In this document: piece by piece, positions 52,343 through 60,778 of the stretch
How positions within the stretch are numbered: the first letter of the stretch is position 1
How the letters are laid out: each line of letters starts with the position of its first letter
NCBI GenBank assembly: GCA_963758505.1
Contig: CAVWVJ010000001.1
Location: forward strand, 2,108,001-2,172,000
Length of the DNA: 64,000 bases
Reading direction: 5' to 3'
Source of the DNA: Korobacter sp963758505
GTDB taxonomy: Bacteria; Acidobacteriota; Terriglobia; Terriglobales; Acidobacteriaceae
Position numbers and translations under genes: made by a program
Notes under the pieces: generated by a model
What the model saw: only the letters and a program-made list of their open reading frames with translations
What the model was told of the DNA's origin: nothing
Database searches by the model: none

Positions 52343-52924
52343 ATGATGACCAGAAACGATGCTTGGGCACTGCTCACCGAATTCACCCAGTCCGAGAGTT
52401 TGCGCAAACATGCGCTGGCCGTGGAAGCCTGCGTCCGGGCTTATGCAGGCAAGTTTGGCGAAGACGAAGGTACCTGGGGCATCGTCGGGCTGATTCACGA
52501 CTTCGATTACGAAAAATATCCCAGCCTGGAAGATCATCCCTATCGGGGAAACGAAATCCTTGCCCAGCGCGGCTGGCCGGAGGAGATCCGCCGGGCCATC
52601 ATGTCGCATGCCGAGTACACCGGGGTGAAGCGCGAATCGCGGCTGGAGAAAACGCTCTTCGCCTGCGACGAACTCGCGGGCTTCATCACGGCAACGGCTC
52701 TCGTGAAGCCGGGAAAATCGCTGGCCGAAGTCGAAGCCAAGGGTGTGCGCAAGAAAATGAAAGACAAAGCCTTCGCTCGCAGCGTGAATCGGGACGACAT
52801 TGTCAACGGCGCGGCGGAGCTAGGCGTTGACCTGGAAGAACACATCGCCTTCTGCATCGAAGCCATGAAGAGCGTCGCGAAGGAACTTGGATTGGAGGGC
52901 AGCTCTCCTTCGCCGTCATCCTGA
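52343..52924 (+). CDS. HD-domain (HDIG-type) phosphohydrolase
   Basis: About 193 aa starting MMTRNDAWALLTEFTQSESL. The first His is His23 (LRKHALAVE), the HD pair is His52-Asp53 (GLIHDFDYEKYP), and IMSHAEYTG and FACDELAGFITA supply later ligands. This set is typical of HDIG-domain predicted metal-dependent phosphohydrolases acting on nucleotides or second messengers. Substrate unknown. A few residues upstream (MLPFFT) are an alternative start. Confidence 0.85.
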   Translation: MMTRNDAWALLTEFTQSESLRKHALAVEACVRAYAGKFGEDEGTWGIVGLIHDFDYEKYPSLEDHPYRGNEILAQRGWPEEIRRAIMSHAEYTGVKRESRLEKTLFACDELAGFITATALVKPGKSLAEVEAKGVRKKMKDKAFARSVNRDDIVNGAAELGVDLEEHIAFCIEAMKSVAKELGLEGSSPSPSS

Positions 52925-53095
52925 ACGGAGCTTCGCGGCGCGGCCAGCCCGCAACCTCGCGCATCTCCAATTCCCTCTCTTGTCATTGCGAGGCGCACCG
53001 CGCCGTGGCAACCTGCTGTTCCGTCCCGCGGCCAGCCGAGACAAAAGCGCGAAGCGGACGCAGACGAACCGAGTGAAAAAGCAGCGTAGGCATTC
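52919..53095. repeat. Decayed dispersed intergenic repeats
   Basis: The stretch contains TCATCCTGAACGGAGCTTCG and TGTCATTGCGAGGCG-type sequence with GC-rich partly inverted parts. Such GTCATT/CC-GAG sequence recurs at 60650-60700 (CTGTCATCCCGAGCGAAG) and near 61482. These look like decayed copies of dispersed elements; I cannot define exact ends. Confidence 0.35.
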
Positions 53096-53113
53096 TGGAA
53101 GGTTTGCGAAACG

Positions 53114-54007
53114 TTATTCGGCAGCGCTGCAAGGCGCGACCATCGCGGGCGCCACCACTCTTCCACCAGCGAGTTTGCGGCGATCGATCTCCACGCGCAG
53201 CGGCAAAGGCCGGTCCTGCCCGTCGACGTCGGTTTCGAGCTGGTAAACGTTGCTGTACTGCGTGTAGGTGCGGTTCAGGTTGATCAGCGCTGCATCGATC
53301 TGCGCTTGCGAGATCTTCGAACCGTTGCCCTGCAGGGGAACCAGAACGGCGCCGCCCGACGCGGTCGCGATCTCGGTGAGCGCCTGCATGGACCCATCAT
53401 TGTCCGCTGGCGGCAATGCCAGCACGAACAGCCGTGCGCCGGTCGTGGCGAAGCTCTGCCGCAGATCGGCCGCCGTGGTCTTGCTGCCGATGTCCGCCGA
53501 ATCGGTGATGACCACCACGGCATCGCCCGCGTGAAGTTTCACGCTGGTCATCCCGGCAAGCAGCGCGTCATAGAGAACGCTGCCATCGCCCGTTCCGGCC
53601 GTCACCAGTTGCGCAAACGGTTGTGCGCTGCGCGCATCCACCACCGGCGAAACTTCACCGCCGTAGCTTCCCACCATCACTGTTCCTGGAGCGCTGGCAA
53701 CCACGGTCTGCGCGAGTTGCTGCGCGAAATCCCATTTGCTGGCTTGCAGCATGGCGCCGCTGCGGGAAATCAGCACCAGGGTGGAATGGGGGAAAACGCC
53801 GTAATTGAGCGCCGTGACATTGCTACTCTGGCCCTTGATCCGAACCTTGAAATCGGAGGGCCCAAGGCCACTCAGGGAAGATCCGCCCTGGTCGATCACC
53901 GTAAGCTGCACCGTGGCAGGACCGCATCCACGCGTGGCCGCTGCCGCGGGCAGCCACGCCACCATGCCCACCGCGATTAGACCTGCTGCCCCTGCCCTGA
54001 AATTCAC
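53114..54007 (-). CDS. Exported VWA-like (VWFA-related) protein
   Basis: A 297-aa protein with signal peptide (GLIAVGMVAWLPAAAA). The body resembles the acidobacterial VWFA-related domain: LTVIDQGGSSLSGLGPSDFK, STLVLISRSGAMLQASKWDF, DALLAGMTSVKLHAGDAVVV followed by ITDSAD. The metal-binding DxSxS of true VWA domains reads SRSG here, so metal binding is doubtful. The gene is flanked by decayed repeats. Role unknown, probably protein-protein contact in the periplasm. Confidence 0.78.
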   Translation of the reverse strand: MNFRAGAAGLIAVGMVAWLPAAAATRGCGPATVQLTVIDQGGSSLSGLGPSDFKVRIKGQSSNVTALNYGVFPHSTLVLISRSGAMLQASKWDFAQQLAQTVVASAPGTVMVGSYGGEVSPVVDARSAQPFAQLVTAGTGDGSVLYDALLAGMTSVKLHAGDAVVVITDSADIGSKTTAADLRQSFATTGARLFVLALPPADNDGSMQALTEIATASGGAVLVPLQGNGSKISQAQIDAALINLNRTYTQYSNVYQLETDVDGQDRPLPLRVEIDRRKLAGGRVVAPAMVAPCSAAE

Positions 54008-54157
54008 CTCGGCCTCCCAACTGGAACTTTGGAGGATGATTTAATACCGATATTGGCTGAAAAGGCACGTCACGAAGGTAATGAAAGTGCCACCAATCGA
54101 CGACGAGCGGAGTTCCTAATGGCCATGACCCGCGGTACGCGGAATCTAACCGGGACT

Positions 54158-55708
54158 TTAGGAACGGGCAGCTTCGGCGAGCTTTCCGCTGCGGACCAGC
54201 TCTGCCGCCGCCGCGAAATCGGCGGTCAGGATGCGGTCTTCCTGGAGCGGCGGTGAGACGCTGCGAATCGCGTCATGCACTTTCTGCAGCAGCTTCGTGG
54301 TTTTCAGGGGAGCGCGGAAATCCAGGCCCTGCGCCGCCGCAAGCGCCTCAATCGCAATCACGTTGCGGGTATTCTGCACAATGCGCTGCAGCTTGATGGC
54401 GGCCGTCATCCCCATGGAGACGAAGTCTTCCTTGTTCCCCGAGGTGGTGATGGAATCGACCGAAGCAGGATGGGCGAGCACCTTGTTTTCGCTGGCCAGC
54501 GCTGCCGCCGTAACCTGCGGCATCATGAATCCGGAATTCAGCCCCGCGCCAGGCGCGAGAAACGGCGGCAATCCCTCGTTCAACGATGGATTCACCAGCC
54601 GTTCGATCCTGCGCTCGGAAATCCCGGCCAGCGCACTCAACGCAATCGCCAGGAAATCGAGGGCGAAAGCCAGCGGCTCGCCGTGGAAGTTTCCGCCCGA
54701 GACGATGTCGCCGTGGACCGGCGCATCCGAGCGCTGGCCGACTTGCTTCTTCTCCGGGAAGACGAGCGGGTTGTCCACCGCGGAATTCATCTCTACCTCG
54801 AAGACCGAGCGGCAATAGCGAACGGTATCGCGCACCGCGCCGTGCACCTGCGGCATGCAGCGAAGCGAGTAAGCATCCTGCACGCGACTGCATTCGCGAT
54901 GCGATTCGTGAATCTCGCTTCCGGCCAGGAGCCGCCGCAAATTGGCCGCCACTTCCACCTGTCCGGAATGAGGCCGCGCCTGGTGGATTCGCGCATCGAA
55001 GGCGGCATCGGTTCCCTGCAGCACGTCGAGCGTGAGCGCACCGACGGCGTCGGCGCTCTCGGCGAGCACCTGCGCCTCAAGCACCGTCAGCAACCCGACG
55101 GCGAGCATAGCCTGGGTACCGTTAATGAGCGAGATGGTTTCCTTCGCCTCGAGGATGATGGGGTTGATCTGCGCCGCCTTCAGCGCATCCGCGCCACTCA
55201 TGCGCTTGCCCTGGACGGTCGCTTCCCCTTCTCCGATCAGTACCAGTCCCAGGTGCGCCAGGGGGGCGAGATCGCCGCTCGCGCCCACGCTTCCCTGCGA
55301 CGGAATGACCGGGTGGACGCCCCGGTTCAGCATCTCGCACAGGGTGTCGATGACGATGCCGCGCACGCCCGAACATCCCTTGGCGAGCGAATTGGCGCGC
55401 AACAGCATCATCGCGCGGCTGAGAGATTCGCTCAGAGGCTCGCCGACACCGACGGCGTGGGAACGCATCAGGTTAAGTTGGAGCTTCCGGTTCTCCGCGG
55501 GCGGGATGCGGACATCGCTGAGTTTTCCCACGCCCGTGGTTACGGCATAAGCCAGGCGATCGTTGGCAACTACGTCTTCGATGACAGCTCGCGCGCGATC
55601 CACCGCGAGACGCGCATCGGGGTCCAGCAGCACGGGACGGCTCTCATAGACCACCTCGCGCACATCATCCAGCGTCAGCGTGTTTCCTGTCAGATGCAGT
55701 GCTTTCAT
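54158..55708 (-). CDS. hutH: Histidine ammonia-lyase family enzyme
   Basis: A 516-aa aromatic amino acid ammonia-lyase. The MIO cofactor triad is Ala143-Ser144-Gly145 in SVGASGDLAPLAHLGL; Tyr54 is in YAVTTGVG; QLNLMRSHAVGVG has Ser-His at 83-84, the pair typical of histidine rather than tyrosine or phenylalanine lyases. It would turn L-histidine into urocanate. No other hut gene is in the window. Its ATG overlaps the thioesterase stop by 4 bases, an unexpected partner. Confidence 0.88.
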   Translation of the reverse strand: MKALHLTGNTLTLDDVREVVYESRPVLLDPDARLAVDRARAVIEDVVANDRLAYAVTTGVGKLSDVRIPPAENRKLQLNLMRSHAVGVGEPLSESLSRAMMLLRANSLAKGCSGVRGIVIDTLCEMLNRGVHPVIPSQGSVGASGDLAPLAHLGLVLIGEGEATVQGKRMSGADALKAAQINPIILEAKETISLINGTQAMLAVGLLTVLEAQVLAESADAVGALTLDVLQGTDAAFDARIHQARPHSGQVEVAANLRRLLAGSEIHESHRECSRVQDAYSLRCMPQVHGAVRDTVRYCRSVFEVEMNSAVDNPLVFPEKKQVGQRSDAPVHGDIVSGGNFHGEPLAFALDFLAIALSALAGISERRIERLVNPSLNEGLPPFLAPGAGLNSGFMMPQVTAAALASENKVLAHPASVDSITTSGNKEDFVSMGMTAAIKLQRIVQNTRNVIAIEALAAAQGLDFRAPLKTTKLLQKVHDAIRSVSPPLQEDRILTADFAAAAELVRSGKLAEAARS

Positions 55709-56157
55709 TCCGCCTCAGTTTGCGCTTCGGCGGCGCGGCCCGCAACCCGCCGGAAGACGCTCATATACTTTTCAGGAAAAGGAGTCTTCTCCATGCCGGC
55801 ATTCACCGCCACGTGCGTGCTCTCTCCCTCGGCGAGCAACATCGCGTCGTCGGCGCGCAACACCTGGTACTGGAATTGGATCAGCGACGAACGGAGCCTC
55901 TGGATATGGGTCCGTATGATCAATTCGTCGTCGTATCGCGCCGGCGCCTTGTACCGGCAGCGCACATCGACCACCGGCAGATGCAGTTGGTCGTGCACTT
56001 CCAGTTCGCGATAGGTGATGCCGAGCTGGCGCATGAATTCCACGCGTCCTACTTCGAACCAGATAATGTAATTCGAGTGATAGGCGACGTTCATCTGGTC
56101 GGTTTCGGCGTAACGTACTCGCAGGCGCGTCTCAAGAACAGTTGGGGTGGAGCTCAA
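55705..56157 (-). CDS. YbgC-type acyl-CoA thioesterase (4HBT fold)
   Basis: About 150 aa from a TTG at 56157 (GGGAG about 8 bases upstream), starting SSTPTVLETRLRVRYAETDQ. The hot-dog-fold signature is RYAETDQMNVAYHSNYIIWF with the catalytic Asp, followed by YRELEVHDQLHLPVVDVRCR. Such enzymes cleave acyl-CoA or acyl-ACP thioesters. The frame runs to an ATG at 56289, but that extension has no family similarity. Translation is coupled to hutH by a 4-base overlap. Confidence 0.88.
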   Translation of the reverse strand: MSSTPTVLETRLRVRYAETDQMNVAYHSNYIIWFEVGRVEFMRQLGITYRELEVHDQLHLPVVDVRCRYKAPARYDDELIIRTHIQRLRSSLIQFQYQVLRADDAMLLAEGESTHVAVNAGMEKTPFPEKYMSVFRRVAGRAAEAQTEAE

Positions 56158-56311
56158 GCCGGAGGCTCCCTTTCCCGACAAAATCGGTCGTACCGAGGCT
56201 AGCACAACCGGATGGACCGTTTCCGATGCGATGGGCCATCCCAATCTTTGCCTACTCCCACCGTCGTGGGATACTCCCGAAACCCGCATGAACAGATGGC
56301 TTCCTATATTT

Positions 56312-56327
56312 TGTGACGCAAATCACA
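56312..56327. promoter_or_regulatory. CRP-type palindrome TGTGA-N6-TCACA
   Basis: Sequence TGTGACGCAAATCACA, perfect half-sites, centred about 94 bases before the start of the 91-aa gene (56414). The site at 18763-18778 has the same half-sites and nearly the same distance to its small gene. After both sites comes a similar AAG-N5/6-GTGATG sequence. Confidence 0.55.
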
Positions 56328-56413
56328 AGAGCTCGTGATGTCTGTTACAGGCCCTCCGGAGGATTCGCCATATCTTCCCATCAGCGTTACACAAATTCAT
56401 TTGCCGGGAAGCA

Positions 56414-56689
56414 ATGATGAAAAACATAAATGCAGCGGGAAGCAAGAAGTGCTGGCGCGAGCGGGTAACCGCGGAGATCACGGTAGCGCACCTGGTCGAG
56501 TTCGCGCGCGAGGTCGGCGATGAGATTTCTCCCACCCAGGCGGAGGCCTTTTTAAACGAGAACGGCCACGCCTACGAGATGTGGATGCACATGATGCGCG
56601 CCGGCGAGGAGTTCATAAAGAACCACATCAACCCGCGCATGCCACTAGCCACAGTCCGCGAGTCGGATGCGGTGCAGTTGGTGAATTAA
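56414..56689 (+). CDS. Small 91-aa soluble protein, unknown
   Basis: MMKNINAAGSKKCWRERVTA, then a helical body (HLVEFAREVGDEISPTQAEA, FLNENGHAYEMWMHMMRAGE). No signal peptide. The middle recalls DNA-binding or regulatory small proteins but I cannot name a family. GGGAAGCA precedes the first ATG; a CRP-type palindrome lies about 94 bases upstream. Confidence 0.65.
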   Translation: MMKNINAAGSKKCWRERVTAEITVAHLVEFAREVGDEISPTQAEAFLNENGHAYEMWMHMMRAGEEFIKNHINPRMPLATVRESDAVQLVN

Positions 56690-56803
56690 AAGGTTAGCCC
56701 TCTCCCATTGGGCCAAATGCAAGGCTGCGGTACTTGGCACTCATATTCGACCGGCCATCCTGATAACGAAGGAGACGGCATTTATAGATAGATTGTTCTA
56801 GCC

Positions 56804-56838
56804 GAGGGATGCGTCCTGCATCCCTCTCTTTTTCTTCT
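56804..56838 (+). terminator. Terminator between 91-aa gene and CAP gene
   Basis: Perfect 9-bp stem GAGGGATGC (56804-56812) / GCATCCCTC (56818-56826) followed by TCTTTTTCTTCTT. It ends at the stop of the convergent CAP gene. Confidence 0.8.
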
Positions 56839-57635
56839 TAATAGACCGCCAGCACGAGCCAGAACACTTTATTGGGATAGGAGGCGCTCGAGGCGAAGCA
56901 GGTCCCCAGCGAATACTTGGTGGCGACTTTGTCGTCGGCGAGTTGCTTGACCTGCGTCGGCAGCTTTGCCGGATCGGTGGCAGTCCAGGCAAGTACGCCC
57001 CGGACATTCGGCAGCTTACGCGGCGATTGCGTGTCGAGATGGTCCTTCCGGGCCATCTCGCAGGCCAGTGTTCCCAGCGCGGGCACCACATGCTCGGCAG
57101 CCGGCGGCGATCCAACCTTCTTTCGCAGCGCACCGTACTCATCCATCACGATGCTGGCGGCCTCCGAGGCGGAGGTGGTTCCCATCCGCTTGGCAAAGTC
57201 TTCCGTGACCCAGATCAGGCTCCCGCTATGCATCACCCCGATGCCGACCTGGCTGAATGCCGGATTGAGGATATTGGCGCGATGCCCGGGCGAATGCATG
57301 AAAGCAACGTGCGCGTTCTGCGCGTTGGCATCGTAGGCTACGTTCTCGCCGGCCACCGAAAATGCCAGCCCGGTGTTCGCGATGCGCTCACGCAGCACTG
57401 GTTCCGCGGGGAGCTGGTGCGAAAGCTCATGCTGTTCGATCATGAGCTGGGTGTGCTGGCGGGCAGCATTGGTCAGCAGGTTGTCGATACGCACCGGAGC
57501 CAGGCCACGTTCGGTACGCTCCTTGTTGATCAACGTGACGATTTCATCTTCGGCCTGCAGATCGAAGTCGGAGGCGCGCTGCGCCAGCGCCAGCAACGGC
57601 GTAAACAAGAGACAAAGAATAAGAAAGCGTTTCAC
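56838..57635 (-). CDS. Exported CAP-domain (SCP/PR1-like) protein
   Basis: A 265-aa protein with signal peptide (MKRFLILCLLFTPLLALA). Residues 28-145 are a CAP domain: EIVTLINKERTERGLAPVRI, HTQLMIEQHELSHQL, GENVAYDAN and HSPGHRANILNPAFSQVGIG. The two His and Glu of the CAP cavity are present. The second half (about 170-265) is a separate unknown domain (GALRKKVGSPPAAEHVVPAL, KVATKYSLGTCFASSASYPN). Extracellular role unknown. Confidence 0.88.
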   Translation of the reverse strand: MKRFLILCLLFTPLLALAQRASDFDLQAEDEIVTLINKERTERGLAPVRIDNLLTNAARQHTQLMIEQHELSHQLPAEPVLRERIANTGLAFSVAGENVAYDANAQNAHVAFMHSPGHRANILNPAFSQVGIGVMHSGSLIWVTEDFAKRMGTTSASEAASIVMDEYGALRKKVGSPPAAEHVVPALGTLACEMARKDHLDTQSPRKLPNVRGVLAWTATDPAKLPTQVKQLADDKVATKYSLGTCFASSASYPNKVFWLVLAVY

Positions 57636-57816
57636 CCGGACACCACTCCCGCCAATAGTAACCAGCTACCCTGCTTGCGCCGAGTCACCCAAGTCGTAGT
57701 CCCCTCAGGCCGCAAATCGGCTTGCGCAGGTATAAACCCCGACACCGGTGGAAAAGTTGTCCACGAAAATCACAGGATGAAAGGGTACAATCGAGGCGAA
57801 AGTAAGGCGAAACCTC

Positions 57817-59202
57817 ATGGGACTTTTTCTGGCAGGACTGGTCGGTGCTGTGCTGGCGGCTGTCCTCACCTATTTCTGGTCGCATTCGCAATCGACGGCC
57901 ATGGCTGCGCGGCTCTCGGGTGCCGACCGCGACCTCGCCGCCATCCGTCAGGAACTCGCGGCCAAGAACGAATGTACCGCCCAGCTTGACCGCGAAGCGA
58001 CTACCCTGCGCGCCAATCTCGCCAACGAACAGAAAAACGCCGCCGAGAAGCTCGCCTTAGTCCAGAATGCCACCGAGGAGCTTCGCAAGCAGTTCGAAAA
58101 CCTCGCCGCTTCGGCATTGAAGAGCAACAACGAATCCTTCCTCCAACTCGCCCGCACCCAACTCAACGACTTCCAGAACCAGGCAAAAGGCGATCTCCAC
58201 GAACGCCAGAAGGCCATCGAGACCCTGGTAAAGCCGATCCACGAGAGCCTGAACAAATTCGACGGCCAGATCCAGCAGATCGAAAAATCGCGCAGCGAAG
58301 CCTATGGTTCCCTGCTCTCGCAGGTGCAATCGCTCTCTCAGACGAACGCCGAGCTTCGCAATGAGACGGGCGCGCTGGTGAAAGCTCTCGGAACGCCGCA
58401 CGTTCGCGGGCGCTGGGGAGAGATCCAGTTGCGCCGCGTCGCCGAGATGGCGGGCATGATCAACCGTTGCGATTTCCTGGAACAGGAGCAGCGCAGCGGC
58501 GAAGAAGGCAGCCTGCGTCCCGACATGATCGTGAAGCTGCCGGGCGGCAAGATCGTCGTGGTCGATGCGAAGACTCCGCTGGCAGCTTATCTCGGGGCTC
58601 TCGAAGCCAAGACCGACGTGGAGCGCGCCGAATACCTCCGCCAGCACGCCGCGCAGGTGCGCGTGCATATCAAGAAGCTGGGCGCGAAAGCTTACTGGGA
58701 GCAGTTCGACGCTGCGCCCGAGATGGTTGTGATGTTCCTGCCCAACGAAGCTTTCTTCAGCGCGGCGCTGGCCGAGGATCCCACGCTCATCGAAGCAGGT
58801 GTGGCGGAGAGGGTGATCATTGCCTCTCCCACAACGCTGATTGCCTTGCTGCGCGCGGTTCATTATGGCTGGCAGCAGCAGGACATCGCGCACAATGCCC
58901 TCGAAGTCAGCCGGCTCGGGAAGGAACTCTATGAGCGCCTCTGCACCATGGCCGAACACTTCGAGGAGGTAGGCACGAAGCTGAACGGCGCAGTGGGCGC
59001 CTACAACAAGACCCTCTCGTCGCTCGAACTGCGCGTACTCGCGACGGCGCGCAAGTTTCCTCAACTCGCAGTGCAGATCAAGAGCGAGATTCCAGAAGCA
59101 GAACAAGTGGAACAGACCCCGAGAAAGCTGCAGTCCGGCGATTGGTGTCCCGATGCCGAGCAGTTACCGCTGGTGGAAGAAGCAGAAGAAGCCGGCGCAT
59201 AG
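57817..59202 (+). CDS. rmuC: RmuC-family DNA recombination protein
   Basis: A 461-aa protein with an N-terminal membrane helix (MGLFLAGLVGAVLAAVLTYF), a coiled coil (about residues 25-160) and the RmuC nuclease-like domain: LGTPHVRGRWGEIQLRRVAE, RPDMIVKLPGGKIVVVDAKT (catalytic Asp/Lys of a PD-(D/E)XK-type fold) and VVMFLPNEAFFSAAL. RmuC limits inverted-repeat rearrangements. Ends 66 bases before the TPR gene. Confidence 0.92.
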   Translation: MGLFLAGLVGAVLAAVLTYFWSHSQSTAMAARLSGADRDLAAIRQELAAKNECTAQLDREATTLRANLANEQKNAAEKLALVQNATEELRKQFENLAASALKSNNESFLQLARTQLNDFQNQAKGDLHERQKAIETLVKPIHESLNKFDGQIQQIEKSRSEAYGSLLSQVQSLSQTNAELRNETGALVKALGTPHVRGRWGEIQLRRVAEMAGMINRCDFLEQEQRSGEEGSLRPDMIVKLPGGKIVVVDAKTPLAAYLGALEAKTDVERAEYLRQHAAQVRVHIKKLGAKAYWEQFDAAPEMVVMFLPNEAFFSAALAEDPTLIEAGVAERVIIASPTTLIALLRAVHYGWQQQDIAHNALEVSRLGKELYERLCTMAEHFEEVGTKLNGAVGAYNKTLSSLELRVLATARKFPQLAVQIKSEIPEAEQVEQTPRKLQSGDWCPDAEQLPLVEEAEEAGA

Positions 59203-59268
59203 GGCTTCGCCTTGTCAACCTCAGCGCACGGAGGAGGCTACTGCGAATATGCGATAATCGCCGCCGCC

Positions 59269-60177
59269 ATGAAATCGGTTCTTATTGCTCTTCTTCTATC
59301 TGCCGCACTCCTTGCGCAAACGCCGCCGCCCGACAACGATCCTCCTTACGTCAGACAGGCCCACCAACTCATGCACGACGGCAAGCTGGCCGAGGCTCTT
59401 CTCGTTTTCCAGAATGAACTGAAATCCTCTCCGGATTCGCACGAGGCCAACATCGGCGCCGGCGTGGTCCTCGACCTCATGCTGCGCGGCCCGGAAGCGC
59501 GCAAATATTTTGAGAAGGCCATCGCCGACTCACCCGACGAAGCAACCAGGATCGCCTCGGATCGCGCCATGGCCATGTCGTGGGCCTTCGACGGCAACTG
59601 CCAGATGACGGTCCTCTACGAGCAGAAGGTGCTCGACCAAGCCAAAGCAAAGAACGATCTCTTCCGCGCCGGTGAAATTGCCGACGAAGAAGCCCGCGTC
59701 TGCCTGGACTCCGGCGATTTCGAGACCGCCACCGTCTGGTACAAGGAAGGCCACGACCTCGCCATGAAACAACCGAATATCACCGAGGCACAGAAAGACC
59801 TCTGGAACTTTCGTTGGGAACACGCGCAGGCGCGCCTTGCCGTGCGCGTGAAAGAGGACGAAGACCCGGTGAAGCACATCGCGGCCGCCAGGGCGATCCT
59901 CGACAAAGGCACCAACCCAGGACAGGAGCAGTTCTTCCCGTATCTCACCGGCTATGTCGCGTTCTATTCAGCAGACTACAAGACTGCGCTCGCTGAATTG
60001 CAAAAGGCGAACCAGAACGATCCCTTCATCCAGTGCCTGCTGGCGCAGACCTATGAAGCGCTCGGCGAAAAGGACAAAGCGACGGAGCTCTACCGCAAAG
60101 CTGCGGCGGCGACGGCGCACAATCCGGCCACCGCGTATGCAGTGCCATTCTCGAAGAAGAAGCTGGGCGCCAGTTAA
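59269..60177 (+). CDS. Exported tetratricopeptide-repeat protein
   Basis: A 302-aa protein with short signal peptide (MKSVLIALLLSAALLAQTPP). TPR-like helices follow: QLMHDGKLAEALLVFQNELK, ANIGAGVVLDLMLRGPEARK, LAELQKANQNDPFIQCLLAQ and AQTYEALGEKDKATELYRKA. A GGAGGAG lies about 25 bases before the ATG. Its end overlaps the convergent lipoprotein gene by 4 bases. A scaffold role is likely; partner unknown. Confidence 0.82.
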   Translation: MKSVLIALLLSAALLAQTPPPDNDPPYVRQAHQLMHDGKLAEALLVFQNELKSSPDSHEANIGAGVVLDLMLRGPEARKYFEKAIADSPDEATRIASDRAMAMSWAFDGNCQMTVLYEQKVLDQAKAKNDLFRAGEIADEEARVCLDSGDFETATVWYKEGHDLAMKQPNITEAQKDLWNFRWEHAQARLAVRVKEDEDPVKHIAAARAILDKGTNPGQEQFFPYLTGYVAFYSADYKTALAELQKANQNDPFIQCLLAQTYEALGEKDKATELYRKAAAATAHNPATAYAVPFSKKKLGAS

Positions 60178-60599
60178 CGGCAGTGCGTCGAGAGATATTG
60201 CAGGAACCGCGCCGCGCCTTCGCGGCGTTCTTCGTTCACCCATTCCGGAATGTAGGCGACGGAATCGCAGACGCTGAATGAATCGCCCATCTCCTTGCGC
60301 AGGTCGGGAAGATCGGGAAGCTCGGCGGCCGACTTGAGAACCAGCAGGTCGATGTCGGCGCTTCTCGTTTTGTCGGCGAGAACGGACGTTGGGTTGTTCG
60401 CCGTGCTCGCAAGGATCGTGAACCGTTTCCCGCTATGCAGTCGCGCGTCCGTAAAGGAAAACTCGCGCTCCGCCTGGCGCAGCTTGAGAAGCGCCGGATT
60501 TTGCGCCGAATAGACGACGCGCACGGGCAGCTCACCGCTAGAACGGCGGCAGGAGAGACAGAGCAGGAGAACTGCGATGGCGAGGAGCGCGCGCTTCAC
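60174..60599 (-). CDS. Small putative lipoprotein, SBP-like fragment
   Basis: A 141-aa protein whose signal ends LLCLSC, with lipobox Cys17. The body (VRVVYSAQNPALLKLRQAER, RSADIDLLVLKSAAELPDLP, SVAYIPEWVNEERREGAARF followed by LQYLSTH) resembles parts of extracellular molybdate/iron-type solute-binding proteins, but is far too short for one. It may be a reduced or truncated member. Convergent overlap of 4 bases with the TPR gene. Confidence 0.65.
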   Translation of the reverse strand: MKRALLAIAVLLLCLSCRRSSGELPVRVVYSAQNPALLKLRQAEREFSFTDARLHSGKRFTILASTANNPTSVLADKTRSADIDLLVLKSAAELPDLPDLRKEMGDSFSVCDSVAYIPEWVNEERREGAARFLQYLSTHCR

Positions 60600-60649
60600 T
60601 TGGCGAGGATATCGCAGTCGTACGAATCTGGGGAGTCCCGGAACTTACG

Positions 60650-60770
60650 CTTCTGTCATCCCGAGCGAAGAACGCGGAGCGTTCGGAATCGAAGGGCCCC
60701 TATCGGCTGCGCACTCTTTCCTTCGCCGACATTCACCCACCCCGTCGCCTGCGCAACGGGGTGGGTATTG
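60650..60770. repeat. Dispersed repeat and hairpin before pspA end
   Basis: Contains CTGTCATCCCGAGCGAAG and CGAAGGGCCCC, similar to dispersed sequence at 52919-53095, then a hairpin CCCACCCCGT / ACGGGGTGGG at about 60737-60766. The hairpin has no T-run. Function unknown. Confidence 0.4.
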
Positions 60771-60778
60771 AACGGTCA

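Noticed and set aside
54158..55708. Possibility that the ammonia-lyase is a tyrosine ammonia-lyase serving the PYP homologue.
   Set aside because: The substrate-selectivity pair is Ser-His (83-84), typical of histidine lyases, and the gene lies 43 kb away. Kept only as a point to check.
54275..56014. Forward frame of 579 codons opposite hutH.
   Set aside because: Shadow of hutH and the thioesterase; no ribosome site and biased composition.
60174..60599. Reading the small lipoprotein as a complete ABC solute-binding protein.
   Set aside because: It has about half the length of that family and no transporter genes nearby; similarity is only partial.
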